Positions 44,472-51,888 of a stretch of DNA of 51,888 nucleotides are shown here, piece by piece. The number at the start of each line of letters is the position of its first letter. Within the stretch, counting starts at the first letter, position 1. Source of the stretch: Gammaproteobacteria bacterium (lineage in GTDB: Bacteria > Pseudomonadota > Gammaproteobacteria > Pseudomonadales > Azotimanducaceae); the NCBI GenBank assembly GCA_026707905.1, contig JAPOVY010000069.1:1-51888 (forward strand), read 5' to 3'. Position numbers and translations under genes: made by a program. The notes under the pieces were generated by a model. The model worked only from the letters and a program-made list of their open reading frames with translations, was not told the DNA's origin and made no database searches.

Positions 44472-44789
44472 ATGCCTATGGAAAACCCACCACACCCAGG
44501 AGGTGTCGTAAAACGGCGATGTCTAGAACTGCTCGGACTGACGGTTACGCGTACAGCCGAAGGACTCGGGGTCCCTCAACAGACACATTCGGAATTGATC
44601 AATGAACGTTCAGGCATTTCAATTGAGATGGCTATCCGACTCTCTAAGTCATTCGGTTCAACTCCTGAAACCTGGCTTGGAATGCAGATGGCGTTCGACC
44701 TCTGGCAATTACGCAATCGCGAAGGCGAGATCGAGGTTGAACGGTTCGCGTCGGAACGCGAGTTCGCAGCCACCTTTAAAACAACCTAG
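44472..44789 (+). CDS. higA: HigA-family antitoxin without an adjacent HigB
   Basis: The ATG at 44472 follows GAGGAA by seven bases and gives 105 residues; a TTG at 44466 is inferior. NPPHPGGVVKRRCLELLGLT is the HigA N-terminal signature, followed by an XRE-type helix-turn-helix with LINERSGISIEMAIRLSKSF and TPETWLGMQMAFDLW. HigA normally neutralises and co-represses with HigB, encoded directly upstream. Here the upstream neighbour is another antitoxin, 11 bp away, so HigB is missing. It is likely co-transcribed with the preceding antitoxin. Confidence 0.9.
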   Translation: MPMENPPHPGGVVKRRCLELLGLTVTRTAEGLGVPQQTHSELINERSGISIEMAIRLSKSFGSTPETWLGMQMAFDLWQLRNREGEIEVERFASEREFAATFKTT

Positions 44790-45084
44790 ATGTTTTTGCT
44801 AACCAGTTTGATTTGAAATGAGAAAATAGATGCCACCTCTATCCACAAGAGACTTCGACTTCTTCGAAGCTTGCACAGCAGTGGTGGACCGATTGATAGG
44901 GTTAAAGACCCCCTAATCCACGGATCGTTGGAATCGGTGATACGAGCAATTGCTGGATAAACGACCAGTTCCGACGCACACACCAACACTTTTCGAGCAC
45001 TCGCCATTTCGCGACTAACCAGGCTAAAGATAATTTGAGAGGAAACGACTCATCTCAATTTCAATCCCCGAATAGGATTCCTCG
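44790..45084. other. 295-bp intergenic region, nothing recognised
   Basis: A short open frame on the minus strand (44786-45007) has no identifiable content and overlaps the antitoxin end. I see no clear terminator or promoter beyond AT-rich sequence before the GST gene. Confidence 0.4.
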
Positions 45085-45720
45085 ATGAAACTCTACGACA
45101 GCACACTCGCGCCTAATCCGCGACGAACTCGCATTTTTCTCGCTGAAAAAGGCGTTGAGTATGAAAAGGTGGAGTTCAATATCCCGAAAGGCGATAACCT
45201 GGATCCTGATTTTCTAAAAATCAGTCCGCGCGGGCTACTTCCTACGTTGGTACTTGATGACGGGACCGTACTGGACGAATCCGTGGCGATCTGCCGATAC
45301 TTCGAAGAAACAGTACCCGAACCGAACCTTATGGGAACCGACGCTAGGAGCAAAGCTCTAATCGAAGCAAGACAGCGACATATGGAATTCGATGGGTTGC
45401 AAGGCGCCGCCGATGCTTTTCGCAATTCCTACCCAGGCTTCGCGAGGCGCGGACTCGGTGGTAGTGTTGGCGAGGTACCCGCAATTCCTGAACTCGCTGA
45501 CCGTGGAAAAGCAAGCGTCGCGCGATTCTTCGCACGGCTTGACGAATATTTGGCGGATCATGCTTATTGTGCCGGTGATACGTTTTCCATCGCCGACATT
45601 ACTGCGTTTTGTGCGGTTGATTTCGCAACGACCGCTGCTCGCATTCCGTTTCCGGAGGACAAACCTAATCTCAAACGCTGGTACGATGAAGTGTCAGCAC
45701 GACCGAGTTCAAGCGCTTAG
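45085..45720 (+). CDS. Glutathione S-transferase family protein
   Basis: The 211-residue protein has an N-terminal thioredoxin-like domain (KLYDSTLAPNPRRTRIFLAE, with LPTLVLDDG and DESVAICRYFEE for glutathione binding at about residues 52-73) and an all-helical C-terminal domain ending in FSIADITAFCAVDFA and NLKRWYDEVSARPS. It may conjugate or isomerise electrophiles with glutathione in the cytoplasm. It lies 32 bp upstream of the amidohydrolase gene on the same strand and is probably co-transcribed. A specific substrate cannot be inferred. Confidence 0.92.
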   Translation: MKLYDSTLAPNPRRTRIFLAEKGVEYEKVEFNIPKGDNLDPDFLKISPRGLLPTLVLDDGTVLDESVAICRYFEETVPEPNLMGTDARSKALIEARQRHMEFDGLQGAADAFRNSYPGFARRGLGGSVGEVPAIPELADRGKASVARFFARLDEYLADHAYCAGDTFSIADITAFCAVDFATTAARIPFPEDKPNLKRWYDEVSARPSSSA

Positions 45721-45752
45721 CGCACTTCGACTCGAAAAACAGGGGGATAACC

Positions 45753-47426
45753 ATGTCACATGACATCGTTGTAAAAGATGGATTAATCGTTGACGGTACC
45801 GGCTCAGCTCCGTACTACGGAGATGTCGCAATCGACGGTGATACGATCACACAAGTTGGAAAAGTCGAGGGCACTGGCACCAAGACGATTCAAGCAGACG
45901 GCAAAGCGGTAACACCCGGCTTTGTGGACCTTCATACCCATTTTGATGCACAAGCGGGTTGGGATCCGTACCTAACGCCAGTTTCTTGGCACGGCGTAAC
46001 CACTGCGTTATTTGGTAACTGTGGTGTTACGTTTGCTCCTTGCAAGCCGGCCGATCGGGACTTCCTTGCAGGTATGATGGAAACGGTCGAGGACATCCCT
46101 AAGAACGCGATTCTGACGGGCTTGCCTTGGGACTGGGAGTCGTACGGTGAGTACCTGGATTCCATAGAAAAGCTCAACCCCGCGATCAACATCACGGGGA
46201 TGGTCGGACACTGCGCTTCCCGTTTCTATGTGATGGGTGAGCGTTCCATCACCGATAACGCGACAGATGATGAAATCAAACAGATCGCTGAGCTCGTCGG
46301 TAAATCCGTCGCAGATGGCGCGATCGGATTTTCGACCAATCGCTTGCCTGGCCACGTATTACCAGATGGTCGCTCGATTCCAGGTACTTTTGCTGAACCA
46401 AAAGAGTTAGTTGCGATATCGGAACAGGTCGGTAAACACGGCGGAATCGTTCAAAGCGTGCTCAACTACGGTAAATTGGACGAAGAGCTCGATATCGTGC
46501 GGAAGCAAGTTCGAGCGGCAGGGACTCGAGCTTTGTTCTCCGCGCCCTATACACCGAGCAACAATGGTGGTGTATCCGTATACGACGAACCAATCGCCGA
46601 CATGCAGGCGGAGGGACTTGACGTAACGGCACTTACATTACCTCGCTCAGGTGGTTTTCTATCCGGTCTACGTACCGACATGTTCATGTTCCGCACACCT
46701 GCATGGAATGAGCTTCGAGCGATGCGGTTTGATGATCGATTGGCTGCGATTCGCGATGCCGATAAGCGACAAAGACTAATCGACGAAGCTAAGGAACAAC
46801 CGAACACCCGCCGCGCTACCGCCAACTGGTACTGGCTCGGTGATGAAGACCGACCGAATTACACGAAAGGGGATTCGGAAAGCCTTGAATCACTCGCAAC
46901 AGCAGCGGGTGAACATCCCGCTGAAACATGGCTGCGATTTATGCTGGAAAGCGATGGTGAAGCGTTCTTCCACATTCGCTTCTTTAATCTTCAATTAGAC
47001 GCACTTCCCGCCTTCCTCAAGAAAGAGTATGTTCTTCCAGGGATCGGAGACGCTGGCGCACACGTAAGTCAAATCATGGATTCTGGTTGGACGTCGTTCA
47101 TGCTCGCTCATTGGGTACGAGATAAAGAGGCGTTCACATTAGAAGAAGCCGTTCGCAAACTAACGAGCACACAAGCCCGCGTTGTTGGCTTCAACGATAG
47201 GGGTACGCTCGATGAAGGCATGAAAGCCGATGTCAACGTCATCGATATGGATCGCGTCGCTGAACGTCAGCCGCAACTCGTACACGATTTCCCTGGTGAA
47301 GCACCGCGCTTAATCCAGAAAGCAGTCGGTTATCAAGCGACGATCTGTAATGGATCTCTGATTCTTGAGAACGACGAGCACACCGGTGAGAGATCGGGCC
47401 GAGTGCTAAGGAACCCTAACACCTAG
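45753..47426 (+). CDS. D-aminoacylase-like amidohydrolase
   Basis: A 557-residue amidohydrolase with GGGG-rich ribosome site upstream. DIVVKDGLIVDGTGSAPYYG begins the beta-sandwich; GFVDLHTHFDAQAGWDPYL carries the metal histidines (about residues 60-66), FGNCGVTFAPC the cysteine typical of D-aminoacylases, MVGHCASRF further ligands, and PGIGDAGAHVSQ the catalytic aspartate (near 433). The family removes N-acyl groups from D-amino acids, or acts on related cyclic or acylated amides. With the alanine racemase elsewhere in the window it could feed D-amino acid use. A strong hairpin ends the GST-amidohydrolase unit. Confidence 0.9.
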   Translation: MSHDIVVKDGLIVDGTGSAPYYGDVAIDGDTITQVGKVEGTGTKTIQADGKAVTPGFVDLHTHFDAQAGWDPYLTPVSWHGVTTALFGNCGVTFAPCKPADRDFLAGMMETVEDIPKNAILTGLPWDWESYGEYLDSIEKLNPAINITGMVGHCASRFYVMGERSITDNATDDEIKQIAELVGKSVADGAIGFSTNRLPGHVLPDGRSIPGTFAEPKELVAISEQVGKHGGIVQSVLNYGKLDEELDIVRKQVRAAGTRALFSAPYTPSNNGGVSVYDEPIADMQAEGLDVTALTLPRSGGFLSGLRTDMFMFRTPAWNELRAMRFDDRLAAIRDADKRQRLIDEAKEQPNTRRATANWYWLGDEDRPNYTKGDSESLESLATAAGEHPAETWLRFMLESDGEAFFHIRFFNLQLDALPAFLKKEYVLPGIGDAGAHVSQIMDSGWTSFMLAHWVRDKEAFTLEEAVRKLTSTQARVVGFNDRGTLDEGMKADVNVIDMDRVAERQPQLVHDFPGEAPRLIQKAVGYQATICNGSLILENDEHTGERSGRVLRNPNT

Positions 47427-47446
47427 ACATAACGAAATTTAGTTAC

Positions 47447-47479
47447 ATACAAGCGCGGCCGAACTGACCGCGCTTGTAT
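47447..47479 (+). terminator. Terminator hairpin after the D-aminoacylase gene
   Basis: ATACAAGCGCGG (47447-47458) pairs perfectly with CCGCGCTTGTAT (47468-47479) around a 9-nt loop, 21 bp after the stop. It lies between convergent genes and may serve both. Confidence 0.8.
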
Positions 47480-47531
47480 TGATTAAGCAAATAACCTTAG
47501 TCGGGTTGTTTCCTGTTTTCTTCCAACATCA

Positions 47532-48869
47532 TTATTCAATTGCGGACGCGGATTGAATGCTCCTCTTGTTTCGTACAAAGTCAATTTCTGCTACACGACC
47601 CCCGCCCACATAAATCGCAAGAGCCACGCTGCAAATCAGAGTAATTAGTAACAAGGTCCGGACAAGCAATCCAAAATCCAAACCGGGCATGAATATGAAG
47701 CATGCGCCCACACACATGTCGATGCGAATTTGAAGAAAATCCTGGAATTTGGTTGTGCGCTTTGGGTACGCGGCACAAGCCCAAGTAAAACAAAGCAGAT
47801 TCACTGTAATTAGCAATAACGCTTCATCGTAGAAGTTCGCGTAACCAGACCAATCAGCCGAGGGTTTTTCAATGAATATTGCATGGACTAGCGTAAAACA
47901 AACTACGAAGGCACTAGGGAAAATGCTCGCTTTCAGAATTCTCCGCGCGTATTCTGTACCAAGGCACACTCTGGAATCGCCTAATCCAAATTGCCACGCT
48001 TGACCCATCCACAATCCGGGGTTTTTGAGCAGACCAAACGGTGTCCCTGTCCCAATATAAACGATGATCCCTGTAACGATTGATAACACTAACGAGTGAT
48101 TGCTCCAAACTGATAAACCGCCGTGTTCGAATGAGAAAACGCTCACGAAAACGATCCCGATGATCGGGATCGGCCAGATGAAAGAAGGTAAAGCGTGTAC
48201 AGAAGGAGCCGCCCATCCACTAATCCTTAACCTACCTGCTACATTTGGATGAAATCGTTCCATAGCTGCCACCAAGAATGTGTCACTCACGATTGTGATC
48301 TTTTCAAACTCTCGTTTCAAGAGCCATGTTGCAATAAGCGCAACAGCCATCCCTACAAGCTGTACAAACATGTTAGAGATGCTTACGAGAATGACCGAAC
48401 GTGTCTCGACAGGAGCAAATGTAAACAACGTCCAAAAGACCAAAGCGAAACAAAAGATCAACGTCAAGTAAATCGAACCTAACTTACTATCCGTCCGCCT
48501 CGTATAGCAGGTTACTACTAAAGAAACCATCGTAATCATCCAAGCTAAGCCAATCGGAGGAGTAAAACTCTGCATCACAACGGAGACTAAGAAGGCGAGA
48601 GCAAAATAAACCCCGACGATTCCTAAGCTCGTTCTCAAGATTTTTCTGCGATATGCGGGTACGAGCTTATTCAGTTCCCACGCCATCGTGCGTCTGATGA
48701 AACTGATGCTCTCCCCGTATGCCAGTGCGGCAACAAGGAACATAGCGGAAGCGCCAGCAGCTCGCGATGAATCTATTATTCGCAGATTCAGTGGAACCAC
48801 GACGACTATGAAAAGCCACAACGCTAATTGGAATTTGTGACTTCTCGACGTGAAGAGAACGTCCTTCAC
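47532..48869 (-). CDS. ABC transporter permease-like membrane protein
   Basis: The start chosen is a GTG (48869) with AGGAG seven bases upstream, overlapping the ATPase stop as GTGA; the frame extends to 48959 but that part lies inside the ATPase gene. The 445 residues form about 10-12 hydrophobic segments (LALWLFIVVVVPLNLRI, AMFLVAALAYGESISF, LLLITVNLLCFTWACAAY). No catalytic motif is seen. It is the third gene of a GntR-ATPase-permease operon, so it is the membrane subunit of an exporter or regulator-type ABC transporter whose cargo is unknown. All three genes overlap, implying tightly coupled expression. Confidence 0.82.
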   Translation of the reverse strand: MKDVLFTSRSHKFQLALWLFIVVVVPLNLRIIDSSRAAGASAMFLVAALAYGESISFIRRTMAWELNKLVPAYRRKILRTSLGIVGVYFALAFLVSVVMQSFTPPIGLAWMITMVSLVVTCYTRRTDSKLGSIYLTLIFCFALVFWTLFTFAPVETRSVILVSISNMFVQLVGMAVALIATWLLKREFEKITIVSDTFLVAAMERFHPNVAGRLRISGWAAPSVHALPSFIWPIPIIGIVFVSVFSFEHGGLSVWSNHSLVLSIVTGIIVYIGTGTPFGLLKNPGLWMGQAWQFGLGDSRVCLGTEYARRILKASIFPSAFVVCFTLVHAIFIEKPSADWSGYANFYDEALLLITVNLLCFTWACAAYPKRTTKFQDFLQIRIDMCVGACFIFMPGLDFGLLVRTLLLITLICSVALAIYVGGGRVAEIDFVRNKRSIQSASAIE

Positions 48870-49699
48870 GTGGTTACTCCTATGAACAGATCTTCCAATG
48901 TCGTTTCTTCGACTCGCGCTTCGGGAGGTAGATCCAAATCCTCCGTATACCAGACCCACCTTTGCGTGCCCTTTCCCCCCAGTACACTCTTGATCGAACG
49001 AATACTCGAATCCTCAACCGTTACCAGTCGTACGTGCTGTTTCAGCGCATCGATCGAGCTTTGGCAGACGATTCGCCCTTCATGAAGAATCGCGATGTGC
49101 GAGCAGATTCGTTCGACGTCGCTTGTAATGTGGCTAGAGAGCAAAATCGTCTGATCGTGGTCGATATTCATTTCTACCAGCATACGCAGGAATTCTCGAC
49201 GTGCAGCCGGATCCAGTTTTGCTACGGGTTCGTCCAGTAGCAACAGATCAGGCATATGGCCAATCCCAAGCAGGATTGACACTTTTTGTTGGTCACCTGG
49301 TGAGAGTTCGCCGATTTTTCGATTAGCGAGTCTCCATTCCTTGATTAAGCGTGCAATTAACTCAGCATTCCATTCGTCTTGATAGAAGCTTGCGACAAAC
49401 TCAACACAGTCCTTAACTTTCATCCAACTGAAATTGTCGAACGCTTGAGGAACGTAACCGATACGTCTTCGGATTTCAGATGGCGAATCCTCAGACGGTA
49501 CTCCGAATACTGTTGCTTCGCCACCATCTGCATGCATCAGCCCTAGCGCGACACGCATGAGAGTCGTTTTTCCACAGCCATTACGACCCAGTAAACCTGT
49601 AACCGAGCCTTGCTCTAGCTTCAGGTTCGTACCGTTTAGTACATTGATCTCATCGTAACTAAGCGAGACACAACTAAGTTCTAGAGGCGTCTGCGTCAT
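48866..49699 (-). CDS. ABC transporter ATP-binding protein
   Basis: The ATG at 49699 (ATGA overlap with the regulator, GGGAGGAATC upstream) gives 277 residues. Walker A is GLLGRNGCGKTTL (about 33-45), the Q-loop is in GYVPQAFDN, the signature is LSPGDQQKV in place of LSGGQ, Walker B is LLLLDEPVAKLDP and the H-loop is SSHI. The last 60 residues form a CcmA/YtrB-like tail. It powers the permease encoded immediately downstream. This arrangement, a YtrA-like repressor first, matches ytr-type operons that respond to cell-envelope stress or antimicrobials in other bacteria. Confidence 0.94.
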   Translation of the reverse strand: MTQTPLELSCVSLSYDEINVLNGTNLKLEQGSVTGLLGRNGCGKTTLMRVALGLMHADGGEATVFGVPSEDSPSEIRRRIGYVPQAFDNFSWMKVKDCVEFVASFYQDEWNAELIARLIKEWRLANRKIGELSPGDQQKVSILLGIGHMPDLLLLDEPVAKLDPAARREFLRMLVEMNIDHDQTILLSSHITSDVERICSHIAILHEGRIVCQSSIDALKQHVRLVTVEDSSIRSIKSVLGGKGTQRWVWYTEDLDLPPEARVEETTLEDLFIGVTT

Positions 49700-50052
49700 G
49701 ATTCCTCCCAAAGTCGCTCAATTTGGGCAAGTAATTCGGACCGAGACATTCCAACTTTCTTCGCGTAAGCGATAAGCTCCTTGCTTTCACGTGTCGCAAT
49801 TCGCGCGCGCATCGGTCCACTTTCTGCGACCACCATTCCGATCCCTCTTTGTCGCTTCACGATTCCCGTTTGGTCTAACAAGGAGTACGCCTTCGATACC
49901 GTCATTGGGTTTACCCCCAACTCAGTAGCAATTGCCCGTACCGACGGCAGTTTGTCGCCAGGTGATAGTTGACCACTCGCAACGAGAGTCCGGCTTTGGT
50001 TAACGATCTGCTGGTAGATCGGGACATTCGATGATGGATTTATCTCGAACAA
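49696..50052 (-). CDS. GntR-family regulator, YtrA subfamily
   Basis: A 118-residue regulator: a winged helix-turn-helix (SSNVPIYQQIVNQSRTLVAS, LPSVRAIATELGVNPMTVSK, about residues 7-60) and only a short C-terminal helical tail, as in the YtrA subfamily rather than ligand-binding GntR types. It is the first gene of the operon and overlaps the ATPase gene as ATGA. A 20-bp palindrome just upstream is its probable operator, implying autorepression released by an unknown signal. Confidence 0.92.
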   Translation of the reverse strand: MFEINPSSNVPIYQQIVNQSRTLVASGQLSPGDKLPSVRAIATELGVNPMTVSKAYSLLDQTGIVKRQRGIGMVVAESGPMRARIATRESKELIAYAKKVGMSRSELLAQIERLWEES

Positions 50053-50067
50053 ACTAACTGGACAACC

Positions 50068-50087
50068 GTATTACTATATAATAATAC
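50068..50087 (-). promoter_or_regulatory. Palindromic operator of the YtrA/ABC operon
   Basis: GTATTACTATATAATAATAC has nine of ten base pairs matched (GTATTA mirrored by TAATAC, with TAT/ATA inside) and begins 16 bp upstream of the regulator start. AT-rich -10-like hexamers overlap it on the minus strand. Position and symmetry fit a GntR/YtrA binding site. Confidence 0.6.
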
Positions 50088-50236
50088 ACTGTGTTACGCA
50101 TAGGCGAATTAATCAACCAAGTACACACGTCAGTCGCATATACAGTGGTACGATTCACAGGAATAGTCTGCAAGCACTTGGCGAATATCTGAATTCTCGC
50201 ACTGCCTAATGATCGTATCAATTGACGAGAAGATGA

Positions 50237-51397
50237 ATGCAAACTGACGCTCATCGAACTACAAACGCAATCGAACATCGTGACTCAATGCGTGCATATC
50301 TTGACGATGGTAAGAAGCGCGCGTTGCGACTTCCGAATCGCGGATCGATTACGTACGACGAAACCGGATCAATCTCACAAGCGATTCTCGATGCCTACTG
50401 GCAGTATGGGTTTTTTGTCTTTACTGGCGTCCTGAGAGCTGATGAAGTCGAGGAACTTCGAGCCGATGTAGAACGCGTACTCGACGGTGCACCAAGTTCT
50501 CGGGGAGACCCACTAGACCACCGTGGTCAACCTGCGGTAGGTCACCAGTTCAAACGTCCGTCCTTCAGTTTCTCGAAGCCACTATCAGACCCACTAGGTG
50601 GTACGGAACGCAATCATGGTCGTCACCCCGTCAAGATGGCCGAACCGATACCTGACGAGAATGCACCAGAGGAATTCATCGATCTCCTTATTGGGAATCT
50701 ACAAATCATGGATTCGTGCTTACGGTTGTATGGCCATCCTGACCTTCTTAGTGTAGCTGCTGCAGTCAACGGCGACGACTTCGTACCGTTCAACGAAGTT
50801 ACCTTTTTGAAGGAACCTGGGCTCGGCGTATCAGTAGCGTGGCATCAGGACGGTACAACGCATTGGGATTCGCCTGATTGGAACCAAGGAAAACACGGCT
50901 TCAACTTTATGGCGCAAATCTATGGGAGTACGCCTTCAAACGGAGTTTGGGTGGTACCTGGTACGCACAAACAGGGGAAAGTTGACATCAAAGCACTTGT
51001 AGAAGAGTCTGGTTCCGAGAGGATCTCAACCGCCGTGCCCATGGTATGTGACGCTGGCGATGTCGTGATCTCAAATCGTCAGCTTGTACACGGTTCATTT
51101 GCGAATACATCGACAGAACGTCGAGTCACGCTGAACATGGGATTTCTCCCTCGCGAAAGCGTCCTCAATGTGACGAACGTTAATTTCGCGGGTCGAGAGC
51201 AAACCTACGATGAAGAGCGTGTACATCAGCGATCGCGCATGATCGCCATCGGCATCGATGCTCGGCACCAGAGATTTCCTGACGAGCGCCGATACGTGTA
51301 TCAACCACTTGTTGGTGAAGAGGACCTGAATAGGTGGAACGAGGACACGCGAGAGACCGTCGTTAAGGACTATAACCTACTTGATGTGCACCTCTAA
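50237..51397 (+). CDS. Phytanoyl-CoA dioxygenase family protein (long form)
   Basis: A 386-residue PhyH oxygenase with a complete triad: His203-x-Asp205 (VAWHQDGTTHWD), distal His285 (RQLVHGSFANTS) and Arg295/296 (TERRVTLNMGF); GVWVVPGTHKQG is the core strand. About 55 extra N-terminal residues precede the usual start AYWQYGFFVFTGVLRADEV, and a long C-terminal tail follows. Either ATG 50237 or a later Met (50288) could be the start. It is divergent from the YtrA operon with 184 bp between. A single-gene unit; substrate unknown. It is the fifth PhyH-type protein of the window and not closely similar to the others. Confidence 0.92.
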   Translation: MQTDAHRTTNAIEHRDSMRAYLDDGKKRALRLPNRGSITYDETGSISQAILDAYWQYGFFVFTGVLRADEVEELRADVERVLDGAPSSRGDPLDHRGQPAVGHQFKRPSFSFSKPLSDPLGGTERNHGRHPVKMAEPIPDENAPEEFIDLLIGNLQIMDSCLRLYGHPDLLSVAAAVNGDDFVPFNEVTFLKEPGLGVSVAWHQDGTTHWDSPDWNQGKHGFNFMAQIYGSTPSNGVWVVPGTHKQGKVDIKALVEESGSERISTAVPMVCDAGDVVISNRQLVHGSFANTSTERRVTLNMGFLPRESVLNVTNVNFAGREQTYDEERVHQRSRMIAIGIDARHQRFPDERRYVYQPLVGEEDLNRWNEDTRETVVKDYNLLDVHL

Positions 51398-51398
51398 T

Positions 51399-51416
51399 GG
51401 GCGATACATTTCGCCC
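51399..51416 (+). terminator. Small hairpin after the fifth PhyH gene
   Basis: GGGCGA (51399-51404) pairs with TCGCCC (51411-51416) around a 6-nt loop, starting directly after the stop codon. There is no T tract, so termination is uncertain. Confidence 0.4.
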
Positions 51417-51482
51417 GACAGTAATTCCTCAAACAACTGAAGGAGTCACTTAACCCTTCGTACTCACAATTAACTTATATCT

Positions 51483-51535
51483 CCCGTTCGATGGTAAACG
51501 TAGTCTAGCGTCGTTTACCTACTACCATGAACGGG
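51483..51535. repeat. Nested inverted repeat around the stop codon of the last gene
   Basis: CCCGTTC plus ATGGTA (51483-51496, one bulged G) pairs with TACCAT plus GAACGGG (51523-51535); alternatively GGTAAACG (51493-51500) pairs perfectly with CGTTTACC (51512-51519). The stop codon at 51505-51507 lies in the loop. It may terminate the minus-strand gene. Confidence 0.55.
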
Positions 51536-51888
51536 ATATTGGCATGCGCTGCATTTCCTTGTCCGTCGTATACCTCTACAAATATTCGATAAGTGCCAGC
51601 TTCCGGCGCCTTCAAACGCACTGTTGCTTGGTCAGACGCCCCGGCGAACGTGTTCGGGATATCTGCAATCGATGCTTCTAAGTCGCCGCCGATGGTAGTC
51701 GCATCGCTCTCTGGTTTAACGGACCATCGATAGGTGAGATCGTCGTTCTCAGTATCGCTTGCGACGACTTTAGCAACGTAATTCCTTCCTGATGTCAATC
51801 GAACGCTGTCGGATGCAGAACGACGGGCCAGTGAAATCGACTCGAGTACCGGTGCTTGATTTGTTGGAAGCCGACCAGTCCACACCAA
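51505..51888 (-). CDS. C-terminal part of a secreted protein with an Ig/PKD-like domain
   Basis: The frame is open to the right edge, so only about 127 C-terminal residues are visible. NQAPVLESISLA, AKVVASDTENDDLTYRWSV and EAGTYRIFVEVYDGQGNAA are typical of PKD/Ig-like beta-sandwich modules that follow catalytic domains in secreted glycoside hydrolases and related enzymes. The catalytic part, if any, lies outside the window. Extracellular or periplasmic location is inferred. Confidence 0.7.
   Translation of the reverse strand: MVWTGRLPTNQAPVLESISLARRSASDSVRLTSGRNYVAKVVASDTENDDLTYRWSVKPESDATTIGGDLEASIADIPNTFAGASDQATVRLKAPEAGTYRIFVEVYDGQGNAAHANIPFMVVGKRR

Noticed and set aside
44786-45007. 73-codon minus-strand frame before the GST gene
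   Set aside because: No recognisable content; overlaps the antitoxin end.
24934-51397. Possibility that some PhyH proteins are 2-oxoglutarate halogenases
   Set aside because: Halogenases replace the Asp of HxD by Ala or Gly; four of the five proteins keep HxD and the fifth has acidic residues at both candidate sites.

Overview
The window looks like a chromosomal piece of a Gram-negative bacterium, most likely a marine or host-associated gammaproteobacterium. The evidence is signal peptides with two TonB-dependent outer-membrane receptors, a tRNA with an encoded CCA end, an Lrp-type regulator next to a fused indolepyruvate oxidoreductase, a CtaA/COX15 heme A synthase, and a perfect 13-bp palindrome matching gammaproteobacterial Zur boxes. 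Taxonomy is inferred, not proven. There is no prophage, insertion sequence, integrase or CRISPR array.

Region by region. 1-7.4 kb: partial indolepyruvate ferredoxin oxidoreductase divergent from an Lrp regulator, an acyl-CoA carboxylase beta subunit, a thiolase-like protein, a secreted serine hydrolase and a glutamate-cysteine-ligase-like enzyme. 7.6-13.5 kb: a leftward alanine racemase - SDR - class III aminotransferase operon, a secreted alpha/beta hydrolase and an AGPS-like flavoprotein. 13.5-20.3 kb: a probable zinc-acquisition locus with two ZnuD-like receptors whose loops are packed with His/Asp/Glu repeats, two Zur-like operators and a small secreted His/Cys protein; a VOC protein, a Cys-rich secreted protein and a PaaI-type thioesterase lie between them. 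20.3-22.6 kb: an NADP-dependent oxidoreductase and O-acetylhomoserine sulfhydrylase. 22.7-26.9 kb: a leftward operon of a phytanoyl-CoA dioxygenase (PhyH)-HEAT fusion, a sulfatase and an AHSA1-like protein. 27-33.4 kb: HpcH/HpaI aldolase, a giant secreted beta-propeller/cytochrome c/CBM protein and a carboxylesterase broken by one stop codon. 33.4-38.7 kb: a PhyH protein, an unknown membrane-anchored protein, a second sulfatase, a third PhyH protein and an O-methyltransferase. 38.7-43.6 kb: a Tat-exported PhoX-like protein, heme A synthase whose 3' end runs into tRNA-Arg(CCG), and a HAD hydrolase - PhyH-HEAT operon. 43.6-44.8 kb: a decayed toxin-antitoxin locus (dead toxin, two intact antitoxins). 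45-51.9 kb: GST, D-aminoacylase-like amidohydrolase, a YtrA-type GntR/ABC transporter operon, a fifth PhyH protein and the C-terminus of a secreted protein.

Two themes stand out. First, five PhyH-family Fe(II)/2-oxoglutarate oxygenases lie within 27 kb; two share an unusual C-terminal HEAT-repeat half, and several sit beside sulfatases, a methyltransferase, a HAD hydrolase or an aldolase, suggesting a catabolic programme for sulfated or alkylated organic compounds. Second, the duplicated, repeat-rich ZnuD-like receptors under apparent Zur control form a compact zinc-scavenging locus.
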